Assembly: GCF_013402815.2 (NCBI RefSeq)
Contig: NZ_CP058601.1
Span: forward strand, 1,550,001-1,614,000
DNA length: 64,000 nucleotides
Source: Natrinema halophilum
GTDB taxonomy: Archaea > Halobacteriota > Halobacteria > Halobacteriales > Natrialbaceae
Reading direction: 5' to 3'
The translations under genes were made by a program, and so were the position numbers. A model generated the notes under the pieces. That model was not told where the DNA came from. It made no database searches and saw only the letters and a program-made list of their open reading frames with translations. This document shows, in pieces, positions 43,280-51,851 of this stretch; position 1 is the stretch's first letter, and each line of letters starts with the position of its first letter.

Positions 43280-44476
43280 TTATTTCATTAATTCCTTCCA
43301 CACCTTGCTCTTGTATTCTTCTTTTTTCTTCTTTTTCCACCCTGAGTGCGACCACTTCTTCTTGTGGTGGCGCTTGTCCTTCCACCAGTCAAACGGACAG
43401 TCATCACCGCCGCCCGGTGGGTTGTCGCGGCCCGGTGGTTTATCGTGGCCTGGAGGACAGTCGCGGCCCGGCGGTTTGTCGTGGCCCGGTGGACAGTCAC
43501 GGCCCGGCGGTTTGTCGTCGCCCGGTGGACAATCGCCGCCGGGTGGACAGTCTCCGCCCGGTGGGTTGTCGCCGCCCGGTGGGTTGTCGCCGCCCGGTGG
43601 GTTGTCTCCGCCCGGTGGGTTGTCTCCGCCCGGTGGGTTGTCGCCGCCCGGTGGGTTGTCGCCGCCCGGTGGGTTGTTGCCGCCCGGTGGGTTGTCTCCG
43701 CCCGGTGGGTTGTCGCCGCCCGGTGGGTTGTCGCCGCCCGGTGGGTTGTCTCCGCCCGGTGGGTTGTCTCCGCCCGGTGGGTTGTCTCCGCCCGGTGGGT
43801 TGTCGCCGCCCGGTGGGTTGTCTCCGCCCGGTGGGTTGTCGCCGCCCGGTGGGTTGTCTCCGCCCGGTGGTTTATCGTCTCCCGGTGGACAGTCATCGCC
43901 CGGCGGCTTGTCGTCTCCTGGCGGCTTGTCGTCTCCTGGCGGCTTGTCGTCTCCTGGCGGCTTGTCGTCTCCTGGCGGCTTGTCGTCTCCTGGCGGCTTG
44001 TCGTCTCCTGGCGGCTTGTCGTCTCCTGGCGGCTTGTCGTCTCCTGGCGGCTTGTCGTCTCCTGGCGGCTTGTCATCGCCCGGCGGCTTGTCATCGCCCG
44101 GCGGACAGTCATCATCGCCCGGTGGGTTGTCGTCGCCCGGTGGGTTGTCGTCGCCCGGCGGATTGTCGTCGCCCGGCGGATTGTCGTCGCCCGGCGGATT
44201 GTCGTCGCCCGGCGGATTGTCGTCGCCCGGCGGATTGTCGTCGCCCGGTGGGTTGTCGTCGCCCGGCGGATTGTCGTCGCCTGGCGGGTTGTCGTCACCG
44301 TTGTCTGGACAGTCGTCGTCTTCAGAACAGTCCTTCTCTCTATCTCCATCGGAACAATCGTCGTCGGTTCCTTTGTCACCCCAGGAAGTCGCACTCCCTG
44401 CTCCTGAGAATCCCCCAGCAACTGATACGGTCAGTGCGCACCCCTTCAGAAATCGTCGTCTACTATTATCGGGCAT
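43280..44476 (-). CDS. Tat-exported protein made of about 50 PPGxxN/K hexapeptide repeats
   Basis: The 398-aa protein starts MPDNSRRRFLKGCALTVSVA, a twin-arginine signal. An acidic Cys-containing segment (DDDCSDGDREKDCSEDDDC) follows, then about 50 hexapeptides. These fall in blocks: NPPGDD first, then KPPGDD, then NPPGGD, with CPPGGD/CPPGHD/KPPGRD near the end. The C-terminus is strongly basic (WKKKKKEEYKSK). The 18-bp DNA units are homogenised block by block, showing repeat expansion. Gly occurs once per six residues in the main blocks, so it is not collagen. Probably an exported structural or adhesive protein. Confidence 0.8.
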   Translation of the reverse strand: MPDNSRRRFLKGCALTVSVAGGFSGAGSATSWGDKGTDDDCSDGDREKDCSEDDDCPDNGDDNPPGDDNPPGDDNPPGDDNPPGDDNPPGDDNPPGDDNPPGDDNPPGDDNPPGDDNPPGDDDCPPGDDKPPGDDKPPGDDKPPGDDKPPGDDKPPGDDKPPGDDKPPGDDKPPGDDKPPGDDKPPGDDKPPGDDCPPGDDKPPGGDNPPGGDNPPGGDNPPGGDNPPGGDNPPGGDNPPGGDNPPGGDNPPGGDNPPGGDNPPGGNNPPGGDNPPGGDNPPGGDNPPGGDNPPGGDNPPGGDNPPGGDCPPGGDCPPGDDKPPGRDCPPGHDKPPGRDCPPGHDKPPGRDNPPGGGDDCPFDWWKDKRHHKKKWSHSGWKKKKKEEYKSKVWKELMK

Positions 44477-44966
44477 ACACTCGAGCCATCGAAGAGGGGT
44501 ATTATACATATACGATCTCTAAAGAAAATTTATAATAAGTCCCAGGTAAATATACTGTTTCAAATGTAGAAAGGTCCTCCCCCTCTTCCTATTGTTTTTG
44601 GACAATGCTAATGGATATTAAGAAACGATCCATGCAGTAACTGTTTATGATTGGGCCCACCGAACGATACAGTTCACGTGTTTTTCGTCTGAAACTAACC
44701 AGAGAACATCGGGGATCTACTGTCTGTCATCTGGCGATCAACTGGACCAGTTCGATACGAATTTCGGTCGACTGTCGAATGACTCGCCCACGTTCGCTCA
44801 CCGCCAACGGTGCACTCGAAGATGGTAGCGGCTTTCGCGAAGCGACCGTCGTTCCGCGAACAAGTCGATCGACGGGCCAGCTATCCCGCGGAGAATCAGC
44901 ACCGTGGTCTCACGCCATCCATGACCGGAGATCACAGCCTCGAGTCATTCCCCCCAGAGCAGGCGA
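44477..44966. other. Intergenic stretch
   Basis: AT-rich promoter sequence for the repeat protein lies at 44500-44545 (ATTATACATATACG). No gene is supported further on. Confidence 0.45.
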
Positions 44967-45337
44967 ATGACAGGTACCACCAGAAATGGAAAGGCGACGT
45001 ACCCAAGGAACCCTACAGGCACACCACTACCGGCTCATTCACTTCGTTCGACGGTGCGACGAGAACGGCAGTTGATAGTACTGACTGTGCTATGGCTCGC
45101 CTGTGCTCGAGGAGACGTAGTATCCGCAGTAGTCGCCACTATCGTAGCCACTGTCAATCGCCACCGCGGAGCGGATTCCCGATGAATGCGACACGGACAT
45201 CAACCGTCATCCGTATCTCAGAACAGTCTTCGTCGCTGTGGAAGCAGTAGTATACGTCGGAACTGTGGTTTCCTCGACCCTGGATACGGTCATCACTGCT
45301 GTCGACCGCGCTATTTGTCTCCCGATTGTCCGAGGCT
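44967..45337 (+). pseudogene. Possible decayed small membrane protein
   Basis: The first frame contains LIVLTVLWLACARGDVVSAV and VATIVATVNRHRGADSR, then stops at 45180. A second frame immediately continues DECDTDINRHPYLRTVFVAV and EAVVYVGTVVSSTLDTVI up to 45337. Joining them needs removal of one C in CCC. Two or three hydrophobic segments would result. The family is unknown and the reading is tentative. Confidence 0.3.
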
Positions 45338-45478
45338 GATGTGACCGTATGGCCGGTGGTGTCCTCGTTCGTCCAGATACCCGTCTCCCCTATCGGCGTG
45401 GCTGTGCTACGGGTCGAACGTTCTCCGTGGCGAGATATCGCACCGTAGCCTATCGAGATCCGTTTGGTGGAGCAGTCA

Positions 45479-45775
45479 TCATTTCATCGTCACATAGGCG
45501 AGGAACGCGATGGCGGATAGCTGGAGGAACCGGAGCACTAGGAGCATCCGCTGTGCGAATGGATCACCCGCATAGAGCATGTTCGTACTGAAAAAGAAGT
45601 AGAGAGCGAGTACGTTTTCGGCCAAGAGAACGACGCCGAAGGCCAGCAATCCGAGGACCATCGACGACCCGAACGTCCGATAGTTGCGTATCCACACGGC
45701 GGTGAGACCGAGTAACAACAGGATGCTCAGGCTGGACAGTACGGTCGCGATTGCGAGAGTGGGTTCCATCACCAT
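45479..45775 (-). CDS. Three-TM membrane protein paired with a regulator
   Basis: The 98-aa protein has three hydrophobic helices (ATVLSSLSILLLLGL, MVLGLLAFGVVLLAENVLAL, LQLSAIAFLAYVTM). It follows the winged-helix gene by three bases on the same strand, an arrangement common in haloarchaea. The pair may form a simple membrane-linked sensor. No function is known. Confidence 0.8.
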   Translation of the reverse strand: MVMEPTLAIATVLSSLSILLLLGLTAVWIRNYRTFGSSMVLGLLAFGVVLLAENVLALYFFFSTNMLYAGDPFAQRMLLVLRFLQLSAIAFLAYVTMK

Positions 45776-45778
45776 TTC

Positions 45779-46057
45779 TCAGTTCTCTATTTGATCGATG
45801 ATCTGCTCGAATTCCGCTTCGTGGCGTTTGAACCGGTCAGTAAGGAAGTACAGCTTGCCGTAATCGTCACCACCGGTTTCCGCGATATCGTGCTCGACGA
45901 GCTTTTCGAGGTGATACCGAATCGTATTGTATTCGAGGTCGAGCGTCTTGCTGAGCTGATTCGCGTTCTGAGGCCGCTCGGAGAGCACGCGGATAATCCG
46001 TACCCGGTTTTCGCCGCCACGCGTGCCGACCAGCAAGTACCAGAGCGCCTTCTCCAT
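45779..46057 (-). CDS. Winged-helix (ArsR-like) transcriptional regulator
   Basis: The 92-aa protein is a single winged helix: VRIIRVLSERPQNANQLSKT, then LEYNTIRYHLEKLVEHDI and the wing TGGDDYGKLYFLTDRF. It lies directly upstream of, and is transcribed with, the three-TM protein. Such regulators normally sense a ligand, or are tethered by the partner protein. Confidence 0.85.
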   Translation of the reverse strand: MEKALWYLLVGTRGGENRVRIIRVLSERPQNANQLSKTLDLEYNTIRYHLEKLVEHDIAETGGDDYGKLYFLTDRFKRHEAEFEQIIDQIEN

Positions 46058-46259
46058 CTGACGGTGGTCGGGCTTTCATCGAACGATGCTATATATCTGG
46101 TCACCCGCTGATAGTCCGAGAACTGCACCTCGTCGAACTGGTCGGAATGCATGGGATCTCTTCACTTCGAGAGACCTGCCTTTGGAATGGTACCGGCCAG
46201 TGAGACTAACCCAGGACAGACGTCCGTAGAGAGGCTCACTGCGTGATGCTTGACCGACT

Positions 46260-47246
46260 CTATTCCATCCCAACGGAGACGACGGGACAGTTGACAGTCG
46301 TCGCGTCCGACTCGAGCAATGTCACCTCCGTGGCCGACTCGAGATCGGTAACGCTGGCGAAGTCAGCGTTGTCGTAAATGTTGATCGTCCACAGCGGCGA
46401 GTAGCCGCCGTCGTCGGGTACCGTGGCGACCACGTTGTGGGTCTGATCGTTCCCGCCTTCGGTCATGAAGCCGGACGGCGGTCCGCCCCCGTCCTCGCCT
46501 GGATTCTCGTTGAAGGTGACGTAGATGGGTGAGACGGGGACGGAACCGTCAGTCACCGCAAGCGGAGCCTCTTCGAACAGGAAGTAGCTCACGACCTGGT
46601 CATTGTACCAGCCTTCCACGAGGCCCGTATCGCCCTCGCTGTGGCGCAGGGAGGCGGTCGACTCATCGGGGACGACGGGGCAGTTCTTCAGGACCTCGGT
46701 AGCCATGATATCGTACCCTCCGTCCCGCAAGTCCTGGACGGTGGTCGCCGTGTTCGCCTCGTAGTCTGCTGGCACCGTTACCTCGTGAACGTGCCAGAAG
46801 TCGTTGTACCCCTCATCACCGGGGATCTCGTCGATGATGTTGAGTTGGCCTTCGACCGGCGCGTCTTCGCCCTCACGGAAGAGCGCGTAGATCGGCGCCG
46901 GGTCAGTCGGTTGGACGTCGAAGTTGTAGTAGGAGACCATCTCGCCGTCGGGGCCGAGCCCCCGCGTCAAAAACGGCTTCTGATCGAAATCGATGGGCTC
47001 GTTCGGTCCGGGCAGACCGTTCTCTTCGGTGCGGATCATCAGCGTGCCGGCCGCTTCGCTGAAGCGGTCGATCCTGGTCCGTGGTGCGTTCGCGGGATCG
47101 GTCACGTCTCCCGTTCCGTCGGCCATCTCGCCGTTCGATACATCGGTAGCATTCGACCGGCTACCTGTACATCCCGCCACCAATACCATGCTGAGAGTTC
47201 CAGTCTTTGCGAGGAATCGCCTTCGCGTTTCGTCTTCGGACATCAC
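46260..47246 (-). CDS. Tat-exported lipoprotein of a haloarchaeal family
   Basis: The 328-aa protein begins MMSEDETRRRFLAKTGTLSM, with a twin-arginine motif and lipobox VLVAGC (Cys 26). It contains two similar halves around NCPVVPDESTAS and TTVNCPVVSVG with GYNDFWHVHEVTVP and GYSPLWTINIYD, an internal duplication. It should be lipid-anchored outside. I recognise it as a recurrent haloarchaeal type but know no function. Confidence 0.8.
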   Translation of the reverse strand: MMSEDETRRRFLAKTGTLSMVLVAGCTGSRSNATDVSNGEMADGTGDVTDPANAPRTRIDRFSEAAGTLMIRTEENGLPGPNEPIDFDQKPFLTRGLGPDGEMVSYYNFDVQPTDPAPIYALFREGEDAPVEGQLNIIDEIPGDEGYNDFWHVHEVTVPADYEANTATTVQDLRDGGYDIMATEVLKNCPVVPDESTASLRHSEGDTGLVEGWYNDQVVSYFLFEEAPLAVTDGSVPVSPIYVTFNENPGEDGGGPPSGFMTEGGNDQTHNVVATVPDDGGYSPLWTINIYDNADFASVTDLESATEVTLLESDATTVNCPVVSVGME

Positions 47247-47532
47247 GTCCTACGTGTGGCCCACGATAGCGATATACATTTTTCAAAGTCAGACGGAGAT
47301 CGGTGTCGGGTTCGTGGGAAGTCTCACTAGATTCTCTACCAAATTGTCTCGAGCAGCCGGCAGTATCAGCTAAAGGTGGACCGAAGATCGCTGGCGTCAC
47401 GTACGTCCGACAGGCTCCCAGCCAGTCGGCATCTCCATCGGCTTCGTTTCGAGTGCCCGTGTTCCGTTCGATCCCCAGACGAGGAGGACGCGATGCTCGT
47501 CGATGGAGAGCGCTGAACGCGTGCTACAAAGC

Positions 47533-47642
47533 GTTGACCGGGGTTTCCGTTCGACTCTCTCGCCGTAAACGGGCGGTATACAAGGTAATCCAGCCGCTGT
47601 CCGGTCAATTCGCTTCGACGAGAAACTCGATCCGCCCTCCCC
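47533..47642. repeat. 110-bp direct repeat, left copy (element boundary)
   Basis: From GTTGACCGGGGTTTCCG to TCCGCCCTCCCC this is repeated at 51982-52091 with about four mismatches. The last 12 bases equal the 3' end of the tRNA-Tyr gene read on the plus strand. The integrase gene begins just inside this repeat, so it marks one end of an integrated element. Confidence 0.85.
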
Positions 47643-47697
47643 GTATGGGGGTACTTTGCAGTCGATGTCTGTCGTCGGTCAACGTGGCAACTCACGC

Positions 47698-48738
47698 TCA
47701 TAGTTCGAAGGACCTCCGTCGCTGCTCCGCTTTCTGTCGCTCGCTACGCCGATCGTAGTGTTTGTCCAGAATCTCTTCGCTCGCATTCATCCGATCAGAA
47801 ACCAACGAACGATCCTCATCAGAAAGTCGATGCGCGGTCACTCGACCACTCCGAACATCGTGGGGTGATCGTGACGACGGACACTGGCTCATCTTCGAGT
47901 AGTGAGTCCACTCGCAGTCATCCGGATCACGGTCGTGCGGACACGCCTCATCGCGCCAGCACGGCCGGGTCACTCTGTACAACGTATCTCGGCAGGCAGA
48001 CACCGAAACGCGGCCGTACTGGGTGGTCACAAGCGGCGACCGGCCGTGTTCGTCGACAATGTCGACTCGAGGACTGTCGATATAATCCTGCACCGTCTGC
48101 GCGACGTGCGCACTGATGACATTCCACCGCTCGCCTTTCTCTTTGTTTTTCAGCGGTGTATCAGTTTCAGGACGATGGACGAAGTGGACCGCCGGTCCAT
48201 CGGCGCGCGGACGTTCGCCCTCGAGGTCGAGATCGCCGAGGTCGAGCGCACGCAACTCGCCGACACGACACCCGGTATGCCAGAGCAATAGGACGGTTAA
48301 GTGTCGCCGGCTCGCGTACTCGTACCGTTCCAGGTAATCGACAATCGCGATCGCTCGGTCCGGATCGAGGGTCGTTTTGCTTACGTCGACTCCATCAGTC
48401 CGAGGAAGGGGAACTTGATCATACAGGTCTTCGCGAACGGCGTCGATCTTTCCGCAGAAGCGGAGGAATGCACGCATCGTCGCCATGTCGCCGCGAAGTG
48501 TGACCGATGCGAGTGCGTCACCGGAGTATCTGCCTTCGCGACGCCATATACGATAGGCGTACATATCGCGCCCGGACAATTCGTTCAGATTGGCGACACC
48601 TTCCTCGTCGCACCACATGATGAATGCACGCAGGCGATAGTCCTGAGCCTCCATCGTGTTCTCGGCGGCATCGTCACGCGCCTCGAGATACAGATTGACA
48701 GCCTCCAGTGGGGTGATCGGCTCGAGATTATCGCTCAA
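47698..48738 (-). CDS. Tyrosine recombinase (SNJ2-type integrase)
   Basis: From a TTG at 48738 (overlapping the stop of the zinc protein, TTGA) the 346-aa protein has catalytic GCRVGELRALDL (Arg 158), HDVRSG (His 293, Arg 296) and DKHYDRR (Tyr 328). Upstream is an N-terminal SAM-like DNA-binding region. A longer frame from 48789 would overlap the small gene. Two overlapping small genes precede it, the arrangement I recall for the pleolipovirus SNJ2 integrase operon, whose small proteins modulate integration. Its gene end lies 56 bases from the left direct repeat. Confidence 0.88.
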   Translation of the reverse strand: MSDNLEPITPLEAVNLYLEARDDAAENTMEAQDYRLRAFIMWCDEEGVANLNELSGRDMYAYRIWRREGRYSGDALASVTLRGDMATMRAFLRFCGKIDAVREDLYDQVPLPRTDGVDVSKTTLDPDRAIAIVDYLERYEYASRRHLTVLLLWHTGCRVGELRALDLGDLDLEGERPRADGPAVHFVHRPETDTPLKNKEKGERWNVISAHVAQTVQDYIDSPRVDIVDEHGRSPLVTTQYGRVSVSACRDTLYRVTRPCWRDEACPHDRDPDDCEWTHYSKMSQCPSSRSPHDVRSGRVTAHRLSDEDRSLVSDRMNASEEILDKHYDRRSERQKAEQRRRSFEL

Positions 48739-48836
48739 ACTTGACCACCTCCACACTTCGACCAGCCGCATTCCAGGCAGAACGGGCACCCGCCGGACGG
48801 GTGGACACGGCCGCTGCCGCAGTCAGGACACTTCAT
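48735..48836 (-). CDS. 33-aa zinc-finger protein of the integrase operon
   Basis: The frame reads MKCPDCGSGRVHPSGGCPFC then LECGWSKCGGGQV and stops at 48735-48737. Three CxxC-type pairs allow a zinc ribbon. Its ATG overlaps the preceding stop (ATGA) and its stop overlaps the TTG start of the integrase, so all three genes are coupled. By analogy with SNJ2 it may direct integration or excision. Confidence 0.75.
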   Translation of the reverse strand: MKCPDCGSGRVHPSGGCPFCLECGWSKCGGGQV

Positions 48837-48949
48837 CGATTCGCCCTCCCATCGGTGGGGTTCCGAGTTCGCACCTGCTCGTATTGGGCGGCGATCTCCG
48901 ACGCGCAAAACGAACTGACGTACCCCTGCGGGTGTTTGTAGAAGACCAT
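48833..48949 (-). CDS. 38-aa protein, first gene of the integrase operon
   Basis: The frame is MVFYKHPQGYVSSFCASEIA then AQYEQVRTRNPTDGRANR and stops with ATGA overlap onto the zinc protein. Sequence upstream is strongly AT-rich, consistent with a promoter near 48960-48990. It would correspond to the third small gene of SNJ2-type integrase operons. The sequence has no known domain. Confidence 0.6.
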   Translation of the reverse strand: MVFYKHPQGYVSSFCASEIAAQYEQVRTRNPTDGRANR

Positions 48950-49074
48950 AATATGGTTCATCAGATTCAAATATAGTAACTTATTTATTTCCAGTAGTTG
49001 TATAAAGTAGTTATGGTGGTGAAAATAACTGGGCGAGGCGTTCAGTACTGCGAAAAACTGTCCTTTCAATTGGA

Positions 49075-49788
49075 ATGATCCTCAGCGGGAGTGGATTAGG
49101 AAGCGCTGCGGATTCCCCGTGGGGGGACAGCAGTGGTGGGATCAGTGTAGAAGACGGAAAGTTTGTGCTTGGCGCGACACCAGACGAAATCAGTCAGGAA
49201 ACATACCGTCTCTCCAAGACTGCTGTCAGTAATTTCAATGCCGTTATCGAGGCAGGATATTTCAGCATTAACAGTCCAACCACGAATAGAAGACTGACAA
49301 CCCAGCAAATTGAGAAAACGACATTAACGCCTTCTGAGGGAGCGACCGTCGCAGATATTGCTGCAGCTGACGGTGTTGAACCGCAGGAGGCATCAGTCTC
49401 TTTAGGCCGGACTCAAGAGCGTGAGGATTCCAGTAGGATTACGCTAGCTGCACAAAGCTGTAACAAAAATAATGTTGACACCAGCAGACAGGCCCTCCCG
49501 CCAAAGGTAGATTTCCATATATACAAGTCACATGACTTCATCACTGACATCAACCACGCCGTTGCGTACGGTTCACCATCTGGTGCTCTAATATATAAAT
49601 ATCTCGTCAGGCGAGGATACATTGCAGCAGGAGCGTTGGCAGGACCGGTCGCAACGGCAGTCTTTGCCGGAGTTGCTGCGTATTGGGGGGTCGTCAATAT
49701 CCAAAATGACGGCTGCGGTGTCATTATTAAGACAGGAGTCAGCCCAATCGATCCACTGGTCCCGACACCGACTGTTAATTCACAATAA
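49075..49788 (+). CDS. Tat-exported precursor, candidate halocin-like toxin
   Basis: The annotated frame starts MILSGSGLGSAADSPWGDSS, but the same frame is open upstream from 49006 and reads NNWARRSVLRKTVLSIGMIL, a clear twin-arginine signal. It has no ATG/GTG/TTG of its own. ATG 49013 would supply one if the A4 run 49022-49025 had one more A. The middle part is polar. The C-terminal about 100 residues include a Gly/Ala-rich hydrophobic helix (AAGALAGPVATAVFAGVAAY) ahead of NIQNDGCGVIIKTGVSP. Signal, polar pro-region and small hydrophobic end recall halocin precursors. No homologue identified. Confidence 0.65.
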   Translation: MILSGSGLGSAADSPWGDSSGGISVEDGKFVLGATPDEISQETYRLSKTAVSNFNAVIEAGYFSINSPTTNRRLTTQQIEKTTLTPSEGATVADIAAADGVEPQEASVSLGRTQEREDSSRITLAAQSCNKNNVDTSRQALPPKVDFHIYKSHDFITDINHAVAYGSPSGALIYKYLVRRGYIAAGALAGPVATAVFAGVAAYWGVVNIQNDGCGVIIKTGVSPIDPLVPTPTVNSQ

Positions 49789-49833
49789 TGACTACAAAAT
49801 GCTATTGGAAATAGCTTCTACAAATTATGTTCA

Positions 49834-50268
49834 GTGACAACAACTAAAAACTTCGGCCACGTAGAGTGGAACAATATGAGCCCATCAACTAACAACATCC
49901 GAAAGGCTGCCGTTCCGATTGTTGTTATGGTAATCGCCACAATCATGATGTACCCTGGGATTCAGACACTGCTACGTGGGGCTCCACTCGAAAACGGGAT
50001 TACCCAGATCGTCGTTGGCTTGCTAACTTTAATCTTGTATCTCGGTTTCAAGCTCATAGAGAGGATCTCGGTTACGTCTGGGTTTGGGACAAAAGATGAG
50101 AGATCGGCAATCTTGGCACTGCTAGCATCGATCATTGGCATCAACGCAGTGTTGATCTACGCTGTACCGGACTCGCCAGAGGCGGTAGGAATGCTAATTG
50201 TCTGTGTCATTGGTGCACTAGTCGTGCTTTTTGACCTCGATGGTCGAAGATTCAGTTCTCAGTCATAA
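49834..50268 (+). CDS. Small multi-spanning membrane protein, candidate immunity partner
   Basis: The 144-aa protein has four hydrophobic segments (AAVPIVVMVIATIMMYPGI, IVVGLLTLILYLGFKLI, ILALLASIIGINAVLIY, VGMLIVCVIGALVVLFDL). An internal ATG at 49876 begins MSPSTNNIRKAAVP and may be the true start. It lies 45 bases after the candidate halocin gene on the same strand and is inside the element. The immunity idea rests on context only. Confidence 0.65.
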   Translation: MTTTKNFGHVEWNNMSPSTNNIRKAAVPIVVMVIATIMMYPGIQTLLRGAPLENGITQIVVGLLTLILYLGFKLIERISVTSGFGTKDERSAILALLASIIGINAVLIYAVPDSPEAVGMLIVCVIGALVVLFDLDGRRFSSQS

Positions 50269-50483
50269 ACCAGCAGACAATATGAACCCTTACAATCGAA
50301 TTGCCAAACTTTTCGATTAGGGGACCGGCTCTAATGAGGGACAATTGGAAATCGATGGCTCTGGTTGACCATTGGGCGGCGTTGAATTTTACCGTTTGGA
50401 TTAGGGAGCCAATGCAGGAAACAATAGATAGTTCGGTTGTATTTAGTTTGTTCCATTATGTTAGCAGGCGAAGGCTTGAAGCC

Positions 50484-50959
50484 ATGAATTTCGGACGCTC
50501 CAACAAGAAGCCACGACGGCGTTCAACTCCCTGACCGACCTACTGCAGGGTGAAACCGGAGGATATGACGAGCTACTCGTCGACGATGGTGGGATTGACC
50601 GAAGCCTACAGGAATTGATGGCGCTGACCCGGCTCTATCAGACAGTGTGGTTCCTGCATGATATCGAGGACGAGAATCAAGCAGTGGCTATCACACGTGC
50701 GACCTTCGAGGAGTTCGTTCAGAAACACCGGACCACTGACGACAAGCAACCCCGGAAGTGGCTGGTCAAGGCCGAGACTTACCGTAAAGACCGTCTCCGA
50801 CGGGCTAGTGAAAGTTGCGACCGAGGGATGTTCGAGCGGTTTCTTCACGGAGATCCAAAAGCGGATGAATATGAGCGGTGGTCTGGCAACTACTCGCTAA
50901 TAACACGGGAGGTAGTTCACACCGGAGTTCACACTAAAGGAGTTTGTCCTCCGAAATGA
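50484..50959 (+). CDS. Soluble protein of unknown function in the element (apparent frameshift near the start)
   Basis: ATG 50484 reads MNF and leaves frame. The frame FRTLQQEATTAFNSLTDLLQ continues through DELLVDDGGIDRSLQELMAL and DENQAVAITRATFEEFVQKH to HTGVHTKGVCPPK and a stop at 50957-50959. Adding a T to the T3 run 50489-50491 joins them into about 158 aa. As written, only the later TTG 50615 opens the frame. It is helical and charged. Its stop overlaps the next start (ATGA), so it is coupled to the membrane gene. Confidence 0.55.
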
Positions 50960-51015
50960 TACTTATGTGGTGGCTGGCACTTGTTGTATTCCTCATACTC
51001 GGGCCGTTCGCATAG
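50956..51015 (+). CDS. 19-aa hydrophobic peptide or N-terminus of the next gene
   Basis: The frame MILMWWLALVVFLILGPFA ends at TAG 51013-51015. It overlaps the previous stop by ATGA. Past the TAG the same frame reads VAGLSRWIGDRVRL, so TAG-for-TGG plus one frame change would make this the membrane-anchor N-terminus of the following gene. As written it is a single TM peptide. Confidence 0.4.
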   Translation: MILMWWLALVVFLILGPFA

Positions 51016-51032
51016 GTTGCAGGCCTTTCCCG

Positions 51033-51851
51033 ATGGATAGGGGACCGTGTACGATTGACCGCTTCTATCTGTGGTTGTTTGACCACATAGTGGGACGAGA
51101 GACAGCCCAAGACATACGGGACGAACACGTCGACCGTGTGGTGGAGTATCTCATTGAGGAGGACGCAGAGATTGGGGGGAGTGAAGAGCTTGTACGTGAT
51201 ATTGAGCACATGAGGCGTCGGACGGAGCAGCGTTTTGCCCGAGGTGAATCCGTCCTCAGTATTCTATTGGCCGGAGCGGCAGTATTTGCTCCGTGGTGGC
51301 TGGCTTTCATTCTGACCGTCCTCCTCATAGTCTCGATGGGAACACGGCTCACGGCTATTGAGGTAGTGGCGTTTACCGACCCAGATCCGGAGACGCGAGA
51401 GGAGAGACTCTTTGCGATGCGAGTGTGGAATAACAAAGTATTGGCCGAGAGCAAGGTGGCCCGAAACACGGTTGGTGCGAAGGCGGTCCGAGGGTTGAGT
51501 AGAGGAGTATACGACCTATATCTTGACAAGGTATTTATTGGTTCTCTTAGGGACCAAGACGTGCTCAATCAGAGTGTCCTCGGACAAGCGAAGTGGACAT
51601 ACCACGAGATAGGGTGGGAAGCCGTCGAGATAATAGAGGAGGAGTATGGGATACGTCGGATGAGGACGGAGAGAACGGGGATGAAAGCGACGAGGAGCAA
51701 AAGCAGATTGTGTCTCGAGAGCAAGCCGAGTAGCCACGTCATTTCCTCTTCGGACCTGCTGGGCCTACCAGACCCTCTAGCTGGGAGACGAACGAACGAC
51801 ACAGTCAAACCCCTTGTTGACTTGCCGGAGTCACTGACGAGGGCGCTGTGA
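51033..51851 (+). CDS. Membrane-associated protein of unknown function in the element (frameshifted C-terminus)
   Basis: From ATG 51033 the protein reads IDRFYLWLFDHIVGRETAQ and VDRVVEYLIEEDAEIGGSEE, has one long TM region (LLAGAAVFAPWWLAFILTVL), then a soluble domain. After EEEYG (51648) the reading becomes Arg/Ser-rich. The other frame gives a natural acidic tail DTSDEDGENGDESDEEQKQI to a stop at 51733, restored by one G in the run 51649-51651. So the real end is probably 51733. No family is recognised. Confidence 0.55.
   Translation: MDRGPCTIDRFYLWLFDHIVGRETAQDIRDEHVDRVVEYLIEEDAEIGGSEELVRDIEHMRRRTEQRFARGESVLSILLAGAAVFAPWWLAFILTVLLIVSMGTRLTAIEVVAFTDPDPETREERLFAMRVWNNKVLAESKVARNTVGAKAVRGLSRGVYDLYLDKVFIGSLRDQDVLNQSVLGQAKWTYHEIGWEAVEIIEEEYGIRRMRTERTGMKATRSKSRLCLESKPSSHVISSSDLLGLPDPLAGRRTNDTVKPLVDLPESLTRAL

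Noticed and set aside
43400-44300. Collagen-like protein
   Set aside because: Collagen needs Gly at every third residue; here the main blocks have Gly once, or as an adjacent pair, per six residues.
43346-44522. Alternative long frames through the hexapeptide repeat on both strands
   Set aside because: Every frame stays open because the unit is 18 bp. Only the minus-strand frame has a Tat signal and a coherent protein composition.
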